Source of the DNA: Torreya grandis | Taxonomy: Eukaryota; Streptophyta; Pinopsida; Cupressales; Taxaceae | Direction of reading: 5' to 3' | Assembly: GCA_037957365.1 (NCBI GenBank) | Contig: JARHVA010004088.1 | Coordinates: 437,501-501,500, forward strand | DNA: 64,000 bases | Shown: piece by piece, positions 49,374-62,599 of the stretch | Layout: each line of letters begins with the position of its first letter | How positions within the stretch are numbered: position 1 is the stretch's first letter | Translations under genes and position numbers: made by a program | The notes under the pieces: generated by a model | Database searches by the model: none | The model's input: the letters and a program-made list of their open reading frames with translations, nothing else | What the model was told of the DNA's origin: nothing

Positions 49374-50860
49374 TTAATGTTTGTTCTATGGGTCTAACTA
49401 GATGCCCTGGATATTCTAATATTGAATAAAAGATAGATAGCTAGTGCTAAACTATTAAAACTACAAGATTTCCCCTAAGAAGATGATTCCATTAATATGG
49501 ATTACATGTTCACCATGAAAATGTCAATATTCAATTTATTATGACTAAGTCTAAGGTATTTTTTCACTCATATATCATGAATCCACTTAAGTATAGTCAT
49601 TTACTCTATGATACTTAGTTTAGGTACAATCACACACACATGAAGATCAAATATAAAAATAAATTGTCACATTCAACACATGAACACATTCTCTTTATTC
49701 ACATTGAATTAAATTAGAAAAAATCATAAAATTCTTCAATGGTAGGTTTTAGTTACAAAATTTAGTAGCATAACACTTCATTAATATAACAAATAAGAAT
49801 AAAAATTACTATATCATCTCTCAAAAATAAAAATCACAAAATAATCTCCAAAACTAGCACCATTTTCCCATATATATTGAATATCCTAACCCTTAACATT
49901 CCATGGTGTTTCCTATTCTAAATTAAATTTTCATGGCTCAAGAATAATTACAAAACTCGTAAGAAGGCATTTTACACCTAATCAAGGATTTTGAATGGTA
50001 TTAAAATTATGAAAACACACTTTACATTATATAGACCTATACAATATTTTAAATCATATGAAACATTTCAAATAGGATTTAGTTTATAATGGCTTTACTG
50101 ACCTTGTCTATCTCCCATCTTCAACTATCATATTAAGCATATACTTAAGTTTTGTCTAATACCAAGTCGAGTTTCAGCAACCAACTATAAACATGAACCA
50201 TAACTCTTAACAAAAATAAACATGAACCATAACTCTTAACAACCTATGAGTGATTAAAATGTAATTTTCATTTTCAAACATAAAAAAATCTACCAAGACC
50301 TAATCAATACTTTTAAATTTTATTAACATTACCAATATTACACAATGTCCACATAGAGCTAATTAGTGTTGTTAAACCCAATTATCACTACATGAAAATA
50401 TTAAATTTTCTAAGACAAAATTGAGGTTAGGAACCCATTTAAAACTATAACATTTTAATGAATCTCTTAAAAATTAATCACATTCTCAAATATTGATTAG
50501 CATTGCTAGAATACTTGGACCAGATCAAATTCTGGTTTGACAAGAATTTGAAACATCTAAATAATTTTTCAAGCTAATTGTAAAACAAAATTTATGGAAA
50601 TACTGTTAACAATCCACCAATTTAGAGAATAGTTGAAAATGGAAACTGATAAAAATAAGACCCAACTAGCCACACCATTACAAATGATGAAAAAAATGAA
50701 AAATAAATATCACTTTATTTTTTGTTGATGCAAGATAACTAGTCTACCATGGATGATCCTGCATCAAACACCCATTGTAAATAAAATGACCATGAACTCC
50801 TCTCATGAACCTATTGTGATTTACTCTATAGTTTTACCATGTTTTACATCTTCAAATGCA
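49374..50860. other. No gene seen; exact 29-bp tandem duplication at 50188-50245
   Basis: AT-rich non-coding DNA between the copia LTR and the chromovirus. ATAAACATGAACCATAACTC and the following bases are present twice, 29 bp apart, without mismatch. The 3' LTR of the chromovirus should lie here but I could not delimit it. Confidence 0.45.
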
Positions 50861-50865
50861 TTCAT

Positions 50866-53800
50866 CTAAGTTGTGTATTCAAATACTCTATCCTTCCTCT
50901 TGACTAAGTACTCATAGTACTCATTTCTTCTTTTCTTTTTTCTAACCAAAATATCCAAAATGGATTTCATATACTCTTTGGCTACATGTAGAAACTGCTC
51001 TCTCCAATCCTCAACTAAAAAATTATTGTTGTCACTAATTTCTCTCTCAACATATGGGTACAATCTACCATAGTGAATATAGGTTAAATACCTAATCCAT
51101 CTGGAAACTCAATCTCATAAGCATTAGTTGAGAACATCCTCAAAATATTGTAAGGCCCAATCTTCTTACACTTGAGTTTTTTTTAATCACCTTTTATAAA
51201 TCTATCCTTATGCAAATGTGCCAACACCAAGTCCCCAACTTCAAATTTTAGTTTTATCCTTTGCATATTAGTATGCTTATTGTATTTTCAAGCACTCTCT
51301 TCAATTCTTATCTTGACTTATTGATGCACGTAATGCATAGCTTGAGCTTAGACTTAGCCTTATTCAATCCTACTACTCATCTTAGTTATATTTATTAACT
51401 CACATATGCCTCTAGGGATACTTTCATACAATATTTAAAAAGGACTCAACATTATACTTCATTTCATTGAATCATTATAAGACTCATATTGTGCCAACAT
51501 CAAATCCCACTATGACAAGCCAAAGCATCTCAACATATTACCAAGATTCAGATTCACCATCTATATTTGTCCATCCATTTGAGGGTGATAGGATAAAATA
51601 AAGTATAATCTAGTGCCCAAATTCTTCATAGTGCCCTAAAAAATTTCCAAACAAAATTTTTATTTTTATTCAATAAAATAATCCCCAAAAACCTATGTAA
51701 TCTGACAATTTCTTGAAAGAATATATTCAAAATATGTGTGGCATCACTACTCTTATTTCATGATAAAATTTTATACATCTTAATAAATATATCCATAAAA
51801 ACCAATAGTGAGTTATTACCTCTTTTTGTTCTTAGAAATACAATAACAAAATCCATGTTCAATGCATCCCATGATCTATCCAAAGTGGGTAGTAGTTGAT
51901 ACAAACCAACATTTTGACTTTTACCTTTAGCATGTTGTAAAAATTTACATTTATACACAAAAGTATTCACATCCATACCCATCTATAGATAATATTTTTT
52001 TTCATTCATTTATGCCAAATTATTTTTGTATCCAAAATAAATAACTAGACTTGGGTTATGTTTTTATTTAAATAGGTTCTCTCTCATGGAACCTTGAGGT
52101 ATACACAATTTTCCATCTTGTATCATATACTCTAACCATAAATTTATATCTACATTAGTTAGATTCTTTAAATTTTACCATGAATCTTAGAAATACAAGT
52201 CTTCCTCATATAACTCCATTGCTTCAAATACAATTACCTCCACCTTCAACTCATTCACAACAAGAAATGGTGTATTCAAATCATCCATAATTTATTTGAC
52301 TTTTCACTTCAATGTTTAAAAATAAAATAATAGTTCTAACTAAATTATACACATTTCATGTGTCTTTGATTTATTTTACCTTAGTTGTTTATGAAGTGAA
52401 AAGCATGATTGTCCATGTACAAAGTAAACTCCTTAGGCAATAAGTAATGCCACCCTTATAGAGATGAACCATTGCAAAGAAATATTGGTCATATATGAAA
52501 TACTTACTATTAGCGTCATTAAAATTCTCATAGAAATAGGTGATGGGATTACCCTCTTGACTCAACACCACTCCTATGGTTATTCCACTTGCCTCAAAAT
52601 CAACTTGAAACACTTGTCCAAAATTTAGTAAACTAAAAGTGGTTGTTCCAACACTTTTCTATTCAAAAAGTAAAGCTACTCTCTAATGCAATAGTTCGCC
52701 AAAATTTCTTGTTATCTCCCATTATAGTTTATAAGATGGGTGAAAATATAAGCTGAATTTTTTATAGAATTTATGTAGAAACTTGCCAAACCATGGAAAC
52801 TTATTACCTAAAACATACTCTTTAATGAAGGCCACTACACAATTGCTTTCAAATTATCGAGGTCTATATTCAACCCATCCTTTAATATTAACCCCAAATA
52901 TATCAACTCACCTTACATGAAGTTATACTTCTTCAAGTTTACAATCAATTTCTCTTCCTTTAGATTATCCATTACCAACTTCGAATGCTCCAAATTCTCC
53001 TCCTTTGAATGATTAAAAATCAGAATGTCATGCAAATAAACTATCATAAACTTACATGTGAAAAGATTCAACACTATATTCATGAGTCTCATTTGAAAAA
53101 TCAAAGTGCATGACCCAATACTCATACAAATTGTCATTCCTCTTGAATGCATTCTTCCACTCATAACATTATCTTATGCATATTTGATGATAAAGATTCT
53201 TATAATATATCTTAGTGAAGTACCTAGCTCAACTCAAATAGTCCATTAAGTCACCTATTCTTAGAAATGGAAACTTGTAAATAATGGTGATATTATTTAT
53301 TTCACGTGAATATATATGCATTCTCCATTCTCTGCCTTTCTTAGGTGCCACCATTTCTAGAAATTCACATGGGTTCATACTTTCTTGGATTGAACCCTTC
53401 CTCAATAGTTTCTACACTTCTTTATTTATCTCTTCATTTTTCATTGGATTCAACCTATAGGCTAATTTTTTAGGAAAACTTGATTCAAACACTAAATCCA
53501 TATGATGAATAATGTTCCTTACAGGTGGTATTCCATCCAAAAACTAGCTTGTCACAATATCAACATACATTTTAGCACATTATGCACTTCTATAGGAAGA
53601 TCACTTATTTTAATGATTTTCACAAATTGCATAAACTTTTAAATTAATGAAATCCATTTTATTCCTCCTTATCCACATTCAAAAATTCTTTACCAAATAC
53701 CAACATCACTTTTGAGTTGTTATCCACCTCATCTCCTTTATCCTTCAATGGACTCAATGTTAATCTCTTTCCATCCTTCATTATTGTGTAGGTTTTTTAT

Positions 53801-54345
53801 TCTTTATCATGCATGTATTTGTTATTAAATTTCTATGGCCTTCCCAATAACACATGACACATGCACATTGGCATAATATCAAAAAAAAAATCATCCTTGT
53901 ATGAACTAATTTTAAAATTCACCATACATTAATCATTCACCAACACTTGATGACCTTAAATAACTGCAAACCCTTGTATGGTATAGGATGCATGAATTGT
54001 TTCAGCCAAATTTAATCTACCATATCTTAAGAAAATAAAGTATCCATCCTAACTTTATCAATCATAACTATGCAACACTTACCTAAAAAAATTCAAACAA
54101 TCTAGAATAAACCCTTTATTTGTGTCTGTTCATTCACTTCACTGGTTGGTTTTAATAACATTTTATTCATCAATATATCCTTTCCTTTTTTTGTCTCTTC
54201 CATATGTATATGAGACCTAATTCTCTCCTCATAATCAAAGGATATATTATTTATCCCTTTAGGTCTCTTATTATAATTTTGAGGGTTTTTTGGGCAGTCC
54301 TATTGACAAGTTTAACTTCACAGGTCAAACAGTCACCCCTATCAT
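50866..54345 (-). pseudogene. Ty3/gypsy chromovirus gag-pol, decayed
   Basis: Right to left. A Gag zinc knuckle survives near 54.27-54.35 kb (CLTCEVK, then NRDCPKNPQNYNKRPKG after a one-base shift). RT begins WRMHIYSREINNITIIYKFP (53.3 kb) and carries FMIVYLHDILIF, where catalytic YxDD reads YLHD (53027-53038). RNase H is VDFEASGITIGVVLSQEGNP, with a Gln-Tyr Asp retained. Integrase includes KGKSQNVGLYQLLPT and ALNMDFVIVFLRTKRGNNSL, with the second Asp lost. The tail (LYPYVEREISD) leads into a chromodomain-like end: ILDILVRKKKRRNEYYEYLV then KRKDRVFEY (50.87-50.98 kb). Chromodomains of this clade steer integration to heterochromatin. LTRs were not identified; the N-terminal half of gag is missing. 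Confidence 0.85.
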
Positions 54346-54439
54346 TTGAAACATTTATTGTCATGTTATTTTACATATTAATTTTTTTTTGGTGTTGTAA
54401 TTTCCTTTTAATAGTCATCCAAATCCTTTATTAGCACAT

Positions 54440-55870
54440 TTTAAGGTATATTTGATAAAATTAAGGTTTTGGTCACCATGTTTATTTGTTTGGCTAGCCA
54501 CCTTTATGACTAGTTTCAGGTTGTATCAAAAGGTAAAACAAGTCTATAACATAATAAGAGGCCTCATTCATTTTTTAAAAGTAATATCATGCTATATAAT
54601 TAATCTAACTAGTTGGTGACATTTTTGACTAACTTCATGACCCAAATTACTACATTTTGGGTCATTTTATGGATTTTAGAGCAAGTTTTCAATGTTAATA
54701 TAAATATAATGACCAAATACATTAATTATGTATTTTTCAAGCATTAAAAGTACAATTTATATATTTTGAATTAGTTTCATCAAACTTTCCAAGTGATTTT
54801 AGTAGTTTTAGTGCCAAAAATGCCTATTTTGAGGCCATTTATACAATTAGTCAAGGTAAAATTGAGATTAAAGAATATTAAATACATTATTTATCAATTA
54901 AAATGTAAAAAAAAATATTTATAATAGGTTTTGGGTCTTTAAATGAATAAAATTGATTTGTCTCTCATAGAGACCTCATTGGCATCTCTAGAAGGGTAGT
55001 TTTCAAATGCTTGGTATAGACAAAGGAGAGAGAGTTAGGAGTTGAAACTTTGGAAATTGTTAGGGGTAATATTATTATTTAAATTAGTTTAATTTTTTTT
55101 AATATCTATTTAATATTTTTTTATTACAATCTCTAAGAGTGACAATAGGTTAGTATGGCCTATTCAGCTAAGAGGGGTCTGTTCTTGCACCTATTTCTCC
55201 ATCTTAGAAAATATATGGATATGAATGGTTTTTAGGGTGGTTTTCATAGGTATTTTATCTATTTTTAATTTTTAAAATCATATCCACAAGGTGTTTTCAC
55301 TTAGAATAAAAATGTTTTGGTGTATAGGTTATTTTAGTGAATTATGATATAAGTCTCTATTTCATTTTCATGGTGGTCATTCTTAAAGGTTTTTAGTGAT
55401 TTTTATTTCATGGGAGATCACTCAATTTCATTTAATTCATTTTTATTTTTTGATATTTGTTTTTGTCTATCTTCTTTAAGTGTAAGCTCTTTGAGACATT
55501 GTCAAGGTTTGAACAATCCACTGGGTGTTTAATTATCAATATGGACTCAAATGATAGTGATATATCATCATTTTAGGATCTGAGATGATATTGAATCATT
55601 TTAAGTGAATAAAAGTGAAGATAGAATTCTAAATGCACCTTCCAATGGGAAGTCATAAGTGTTCCTTCATATACAAGCATGTATAAACTATAGGCATATG
55701 TTGAAGATGTTCACTACTCAAAGTCATAAACAAGACTTGATACATATATCCATGCATTCACATGATCATTTATTACCCTATTTACATAATCATGAGCTTA
55801 AATTGACTAAATACTCTAAGGAAATAAAACAAGGCTTATGCATTGGTTAATTATATGTAGACCATAAAAA
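54440..55870. other. No gene seen
   Basis: AT-rich, no supportable coding frame on either strand. It adjoins the broken gag of the chromovirus and may contain its 5' LTR or leader, or another insertion. Confidence 0.4.
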
Positions 55871-55879
55871 TTATTAGGG

Positions 55880-56700
55880 TAAGTTAAAGATGACATAAGA
55901 CCTAGTCATAAGCCTATGCAGACCATTGAGAAGTTTTAAGGAGGTTTGTAATGGTTTTATAGGTTTTTAAAGCTAAGATAATTCAAGAAGTGTGTCTTTA
56001 TATAGAACTAAGCAGTCAAAAGATGACCTACAGGGCCTAGGCCGATAGGTCCACAAATTTGGGACTAAGATCAACATTTGACCAACATAAGGGAGCCTCA
56101 AGTATAGAAACTTGACTTTGATACAAGATTATAATATATTATAACTCCTTTAAATGATACTAATTCACTTACCAAGTTGATTGAAAGAGCTAAGAAACTG
56201 AGTTGACAAGATAGTCAAATATCCACCTATAGTTTGTACGGTAGTTTAAAGGTGAGTTTAATGGGATTAAATAATACTTATCTTGAATCTCTATGATATA
56301 TTGAAACAATGACTAAAGTTTGATGTGATTTTATAGACTTGGATATTTTAAGGACTTATTAAGTGTATCTTTGAACCTTAGAGTAATCAAATAAGACCTA
56401 TAGGCCCTAGGCCTATAGGTCCACATATTGAGACCAAGATCAACATCCCATTAATAAAAAGGAGTCTTAGACATGAAAATATTAAGGCTTGTTTAGATGG
56501 AGATAGATTCCAACTCACCTAAGATATATAATCCACTTGAAAGGTCAAGGGAGTCAGTGAAATTAAGTGACAACCTAAAGCCCATCTACATCACTATGTA
56601 TGGAATATATACTTGATTATGAGAGATAAATGAGGTTGATATTTCCATGAGATAACAAATAGACCCTATAAATAATGAAGCTAGCTCTTTTGGTTTGGAT
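55880..56700. repeat. Old tandem duplication, period about 370 bp
   Basis: GGGCCTAGGCCGATAGGTCC at about 56035 and GGCCCTAGGCCTATAGGTCC at about 56403 mark equivalent points. Matching text follows both (CAAGATCAACAT; AACTCAC or ATTCACTTA; GTTGACAA or GTGACAA). Divergence is high and indels are common. The GGCCTAGGCC centre is palindromic. Confidence 0.6.
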
Positions 56701-56890
56701 GTCTTCAAACATAATAGTAATAGAGGGAATTTAGTCTTCAAAACACTTATTGTTAAGCATGAAATATACTGAGAGGGGCAAGTGAATCAGTATATTATAT
56801 ATCTTTTACTTAATCTGATTTCTTTTCTTTAACCAATTAATCACACATTCAAGATATGCAATAAAACTGAAATAATAACATGCACCACAT

Positions 56891-57520
<630 letters not shown>

Positions 57521-57735
57521 CTCTTTTGTCTTTATCTTGGTGACCTTTCAAATTCCTTAAGGTGACTCTTCATGGAAAAATGTGCCATACCCTCTTTTGT
57601 CTTCACTTGGTGACTCTTGGAATTCCTCAAGATGACTCTTCATGGCAAAATGTGTCCCATTCCTCTTTTGTCTTTACCCCATGACTCTTTGACTTCTCCA
57701 TGGGCCCTCTTTTGACTTTTATGTAACCAAAAATA
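57521..57735. repeat. 71-bp tandem repeat, three copies
   Basis: CTCTTTTGTCTT starts at 57521, 57592 and 57663, an exact 71-bp period. Each unit carries TTGGTGAC(C/T)CTT-like and GACTCTTCATGG motifs. A shortened fourth start lies near 57709. Confidence 0.85.
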
Positions 57736-58725
57736 TATTCATTAATATTAAATAAATATTAACACACATTAGCCAAGATATGAATATTAAAAACATCATT
57801 AAATGTTATGGGACCTTTATCACCAATGTTAGACCTTTGACATCAATGACAATATTTATAACACTTAATATAGTCAATGACCCAAAGAGGGAAATTAAAG
57901 GATACTCCAAGAATATGATAGTGCTAAGACCAAAAGTCCAATACAAAGAGGAGAAGAAGTGCTTAAAAGTGTTGAGATCCTAATTGAGATTTAAATTAGT
58001 TCATGGATAATTGGAAGATCATAGGTAGGAGTGAGGTCAAAGACATTGTTAATAATCTTAAGGACACCTAAAAGCCAACTATAGTATTATGATTATGAGC
58101 AAGGACAAGTAGCATGAAGTTATTGATAGAGTACAATGAGAGATGTTTGAATATAATTGGGGAATAAAAATAGGTTAAATAGCATTCAATGATCCATTTG
58201 TAGTTTTATAAGTGAAGGAGAGGGATTAAACCAAAAAAACATAGTTAAGATCTTCTAAAGGCATTTAGAGATGGATACTGAGGGTCAATTCATTGTTAAA
58301 CCTAAAGGAAGGTAGAATAGTGCTTGAAAAGGGTTTAAAACCTATTCATAAATTTAATCAAGATTCAGGGTTATTGCAAATTTAATAATGATAAGATCAT
58401 TGAGGTAAGAGTGAGTCCCAAACTCCATACTCAGTTTAGGCTTAATGCTAGGATACACACACATAGGCTACAGCCAGTCATGAGGTATTGACAAGTGTTT
58501 TGAGGGTGTTATGGGAAATGGATATTATGAATTAGGTTAAATTTCCCTTAGATAAGGAATGGAATTTATTCCATTTGATATATATTTTCATGAAAATCAT
58601 ATCCCAATGGGAAGAATATAGTCAAGACACATAGGTTTGTTAACACAGTCATCTAGCCACTTAAAGGCTTCTATAAGCAAGGTGACATAATATTTTATTC
58701 ACCTATAATTTGATGCCTAGTGGTA

Positions 58726-58728
<3 letters not shown>
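57736..58728. other. No gene seen
   Basis: AT-rich, no supportable coding frame. The open frame at 57780-57983 has no neighbours in phase and no recognisable motif. Confidence 0.4.
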
Positions 58729-58771
<43 letters not shown>

Positions 58772-58898
58772 TGGTTTAACAAGGAGGTTAGTAAAATGTG
58801 TTTCTCTCCATATCCACTATGTGAAAATTATTCGTACATCAATTTTCACATAGTGGATATGGAGAGAAACACATTTTACTAACCTCCTTGTTCAACCA

Positions 58899-58949
<51 letters not shown>
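58729..58949. repeat. Fold-back repeat 1 between (AT)n tracts
   Basis: Arms 58767-58829 and 58841-58903 are reverse complements over 63 bp with one mismatch, separated by an 11-base loop. (AT)n tracts on both outer sides (58729-58766 and 58904-58949) can extend the stem further. The core GTTTCTCTCCATATCCACTA is shared with the next palindrome. Confidence 0.93.
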
Positions 58950-58951
<2 letters not shown>

Positions 58952-58952
<1 letters not shown>

Positions 58953-59113
58953 TTGTTGAATAGGGAGGTCAGTAAAATGAGTTTCTCTCCATATCCACTA
59001 TGTGAAAATTGATGTAAGAATAATTTGAATATATATTCAAATTATTCTTACATCAATTTTCACATAGTGGATATGGAGAGAAACTCATTTTACTGACCTC
59101 CCTATTCAACAAT
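58952..59113. repeat. Perfect 162-bp palindrome (fold-back repeat 2)
   Basis: 58952-59032 is the exact reverse complement of 59033-59113: 81 bp per arm, no spacer, no mismatch seen. The inner part of each arm matches the arms of fold-back 1 with a few substitutions, so four copies of one core lie in alternating orientation within 350 bp. Confidence 0.95.
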
Positions 59114-62100
59114 TCTTGTTTACATACAAACCCTCAGTGGTGAAACTCAGTGTTTTGGACCTATATGAGAGGTGATTGCTAATGGAGAATCATCATAAAC
59201 CATTTATTTGATTATTAAGGACATGTTTAAATAACTTTATGTGATGATAAAATTAATTTTAAGGTCTTAAACCCAAGATGACCCTCCTCACCTTAACATA
59301 GTTAGTAGACCTAGCGAGTCATGAGAGAATTTATTGTTTTGAGAGATCTATAGGCATGATGAGGATTTTAAATTTGGTATAGATGGTTATAATTATTGTA
59401 AAATTACATCCATAATATCCTTAATATCACACAAGCAGTGGGAATACCCATGATTTTGTCTCAAACTTGGCCCACTCCATTGGCAAAGGGTAGCCATGAG
59501 ACTAAGGGGTCCTTTTGAGATTTAGGCATAAAACAAGTAGGCCAGACATCATGGAGGGTCCTTGGGGAAGTTAAAATTTATATATCAGGCATTTTGACAC
59601 CTCAAAGTGTTGTCCACACTTAATTTTTAGTCCAAATGCACTTGAGGGCTAGCAAAAAGGTGATAAGCCCATAACCCCAAGTACCTTGACCAGTGTACCA
59701 TGAGCATATAGTGTAGCATTAAGTACTATCATAGTATGTGTAACAATTTATAGGGTTTTTTAAAATGTTTATGAACTCTTCCCATCAATTTAATTAAGTT
59801 TTGAGACCCAAAATTTAGATTTGACCTCTCTTGAGCCTCAAGAATGCTTAGCAAGCCACCTGAGGAGCAAATTTGCATACTCATACCATCTCTCACACTT
59901 TTAATTGGGAATTGATCCATTTGGGATAGATTATGAGGTCATTAAATAAGGTTTTCCAAGTGGAATGAGGTCAAATGGACATGTTTTCTCTATGAACAAT
60001 TGTTAAGACCCCAAATAGGTCTTAAACCTCTCTTAAACCCTAATAGTAACTAGTCATGGAAAAAATAACTCAAATTCATATATAATGACACATTGTTATC
60101 CTAAAAAATCTTGATTTTTATTTAGGACTCCAAGGATTTTCTGAACATGTACTTGTATAATGATCTCACTTGTGCAAATTTCCATAAATTCCTTATTTTG
60201 CATGTTTTTGTGTTTTTTAGGTGTTATAATAAGGGACTAAGTTATAAATAATTATATTAGGTCATTTTTGAGTTTTCATATCAATTAAATCACAAAAAAT
60301 TACATAGGTGATTCTATAAGTGATCAAACTAGGCCCATTTTCCAAGGTAGTCCCAAACAGGCTCAAAATAAGACTAGGTAGCAAGGTGGTTTCTTGGTTC
60401 ACATACTTCCATAGGTTCTTAGGAAATAAAAATTGACATGGAATTTTTTGATAGAATAATAAAATTTAATCAAATATTTTTATATATTTTCACATTTTTG
60501 GGAGTTCATAGGATCAACATTTTTACTTTTTAGACCTAAGAGGGCTAATAATGCCTAATTTGAGAGAGCTAATGAGATGTAAAGTATACTTACACTTAGA
60601 ATCTGATCATGAAATTTTGTGTGGAGATGTAAGTGGATATATGGTATCTAAAAAAATTATTTGTTTTCTATTTTCATCTATATATTCTTCCATATAATGA
60701 TCTTTACATGTTTGGAAAGCTACAAGGATTTGAGGAAAAATGCAAGGTTTTGGTGCAAAATCAATCCTTTTTGAGTGATTAATTTCTTAAAATGTCTTGT
60801 TATAGGTCTGTTATGTTATCTTCAAACCAGCCATGGAATAATTTTTTAGTATTGAAGAGAAACTCAACTTTTCCCTTATATGCCATGTTGAGAACGGGCA
60901 ATTTAAGGGGTCAAAGCTCTAAATCATCATATAAATCTTCTAATAAATTTTGAAAAGGATAATACACCTATTATACACCACATATAAGATTATAAAAATT
61001 AAAGGATCAGTTGGAGTGAGTTTTAAATTTTTGAAAAGGTTTTAAGTCTCAAATAAAGCTTTCTTTCTTTTCAATGCCTAGGGTGTGGAAGAAGTCAAAC
61101 AAGCACTAAAATAGCAGCCCATGAATCATGGAAAGACCTCATGAGTGTCCTATAATAATGTTTAAATGATTAATTAATTATTTATTCAAGTCCTATTTTC
61201 AAGGGGGAAGACCAAGTCTTTAATAAAGATATGAGAGCTAGTATATAGGGGGTCTAGCAAGGATATAGGCATTGTCGAAGTGGTCAAGGCTTGACCAATC
61301 ATAATGAATATGTTTATAAGTCACCAAAACTATTTAAACTCTCTCTTCTACACCACCTTAAGTAATTGGATGAATTAAAACATTAGAGAAAGTACTACAT
61401 AGCACTCAAGGAGGGCAAAGACCAAGTTTGAAACCCCTATTTTAGGAATGCTTTGTCTTCCATCATTTTATTTTATATTTTTACTCATTTTTTAAAATAT
61501 TAATCATAAATCTTTGCTTTTGGTTTTGTGGAAAGGTTTCCAAAATTAGTACTCACCTTTTGAGAGAAATAAGAAGCTTGTATTCCTTTATTTTTAGGTT
61601 TTTGGTGAAGTGTATGTGTGTACCATTGATATAGCATTGTGAACCATTATATTTCTTGTGTTATTGTCTTATTTTTATTCCTTCATACAAGATATTTGAT
61701 ATTTTAAAATTCATATTAAGTGTCAATATCAACACTAATATAAGCATTGAATGATAATTTAGTTCCTTTACATTCCTTCCTTATAAAAACTAAGTTTGTC
61801 AAGTCCTTGTGAAACACTTTTGTATAAGTCTTTCATGCAGTGTAGAGAATGTGTGAAAGATTATCCCTTTCATAAGAGTGTCCATTAAAATCATAAGTAG
61901 TCATAAAATATTGGTGCATCACCTTCGTTTTAATTTTCCCTTTCAATTCCATTGTGAGCAATGTTTTTTCAACCTTTTCATTGCCAAAATCAATAGTTAA
62001 TAGGTCAAAGAACAAGTTATAGTGTGAAAACCAAGGTAAATATCTCTATATGGTGATTCTCTCCCTTCCAAATTCACCCACACTTAGGAGAGATTCCATG

Positions 62101-62159
62101 TTTCATCAGGAGTGATAAATAACACACCTTTTCTCAAGGGTACACTCCTGATTGACAAC
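59114..62159. other. No gene seen; probably leader or LTR of the following element
   Basis: Three kilobases of AT-rich DNA without a supportable coding frame on either strand. The sequence just before 62160 (ACTCCTGATTGACAACA) could be the end of a 5' LTR, since it runs into a primer-binding-like site, but no start or partner copy is visible. Confidence 0.35.
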
Positions 62160-62161
62160 AA

Positions 62162-62181
62162 TTTTTGGCATGCTTGGTGGG
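62162..62181 (+). promoter_or_regulatory. Probable primer-binding site of the right-edge element
   Basis: TTTTGGCATGCTTGGTGGGA resembles the TTTGGCACGCCxGGTGGGA-type sites seen after the 5' LTR of plant Ty3/gypsy elements, with C-to-T changes at CpG positions. It lies about 0.45 kb before a Gag-like frame on the same strand. Confidence 0.55.
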
Positions 62182-62460
62182 ATGCATCTCCTTGGTATAA
62201 TTTAAGTTTGAATATTAATAAAATTAATTATAGTAGTATAAGACACTTATCATCATTATAACTAGAGGATTCATTCAAGCTTCAAAGTTCTTAGCAGATA
62301 GACAGATACTAGTTTCATGCCAAAGGTTACCACAAGATCATATAGTAAAGGTATTCATCTTAAATTCATTGAGTAGACTTCTACTTATTATAAAAGATCA
62401 AGGTTTAATAAGACAAACCCTATCCTATAAAATAATTTTTATCTCTTGGTCAGCCTATTG

Positions 62461-62491
62461 ATCTAGATAGTGAAATTCCCACTATCTAGAT
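62461..62491. repeat. Short perfect hairpin
   Basis: ATCTAGATAGTG and CACTATCTAGAT are 12-bp perfect arms around a 7-base loop, in the leader of the right-edge element. No function assigned. Confidence 0.7.
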
Positions 62492-62599
62492 GGCCATCAA
62501 AAACCAAATGTTTGTTCTATTTAACAAAAGTAGCCCACTAAATCTTTCTCATTTTGACGATATTATAGTATTATCTCTTAATAGCATCCCATTCTTCTA

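Noticed and set aside
57521..57735. Regularly spaced repeats, considered as a CRISPR array
   Set aside because: The units are contiguous 71-bp tandem copies without unique spacers, in a plant-type genome; the same applies to the 58-bp array at 41.6 kb.
58729..59113. Palindromes considered as a microRNA precursor
   Set aside because: The stems are perfect and far longer than typical plant miRNA foldbacks, with AT microsatellites at the borders; a young inverted duplication is simpler. A small-RNA source is still possible.
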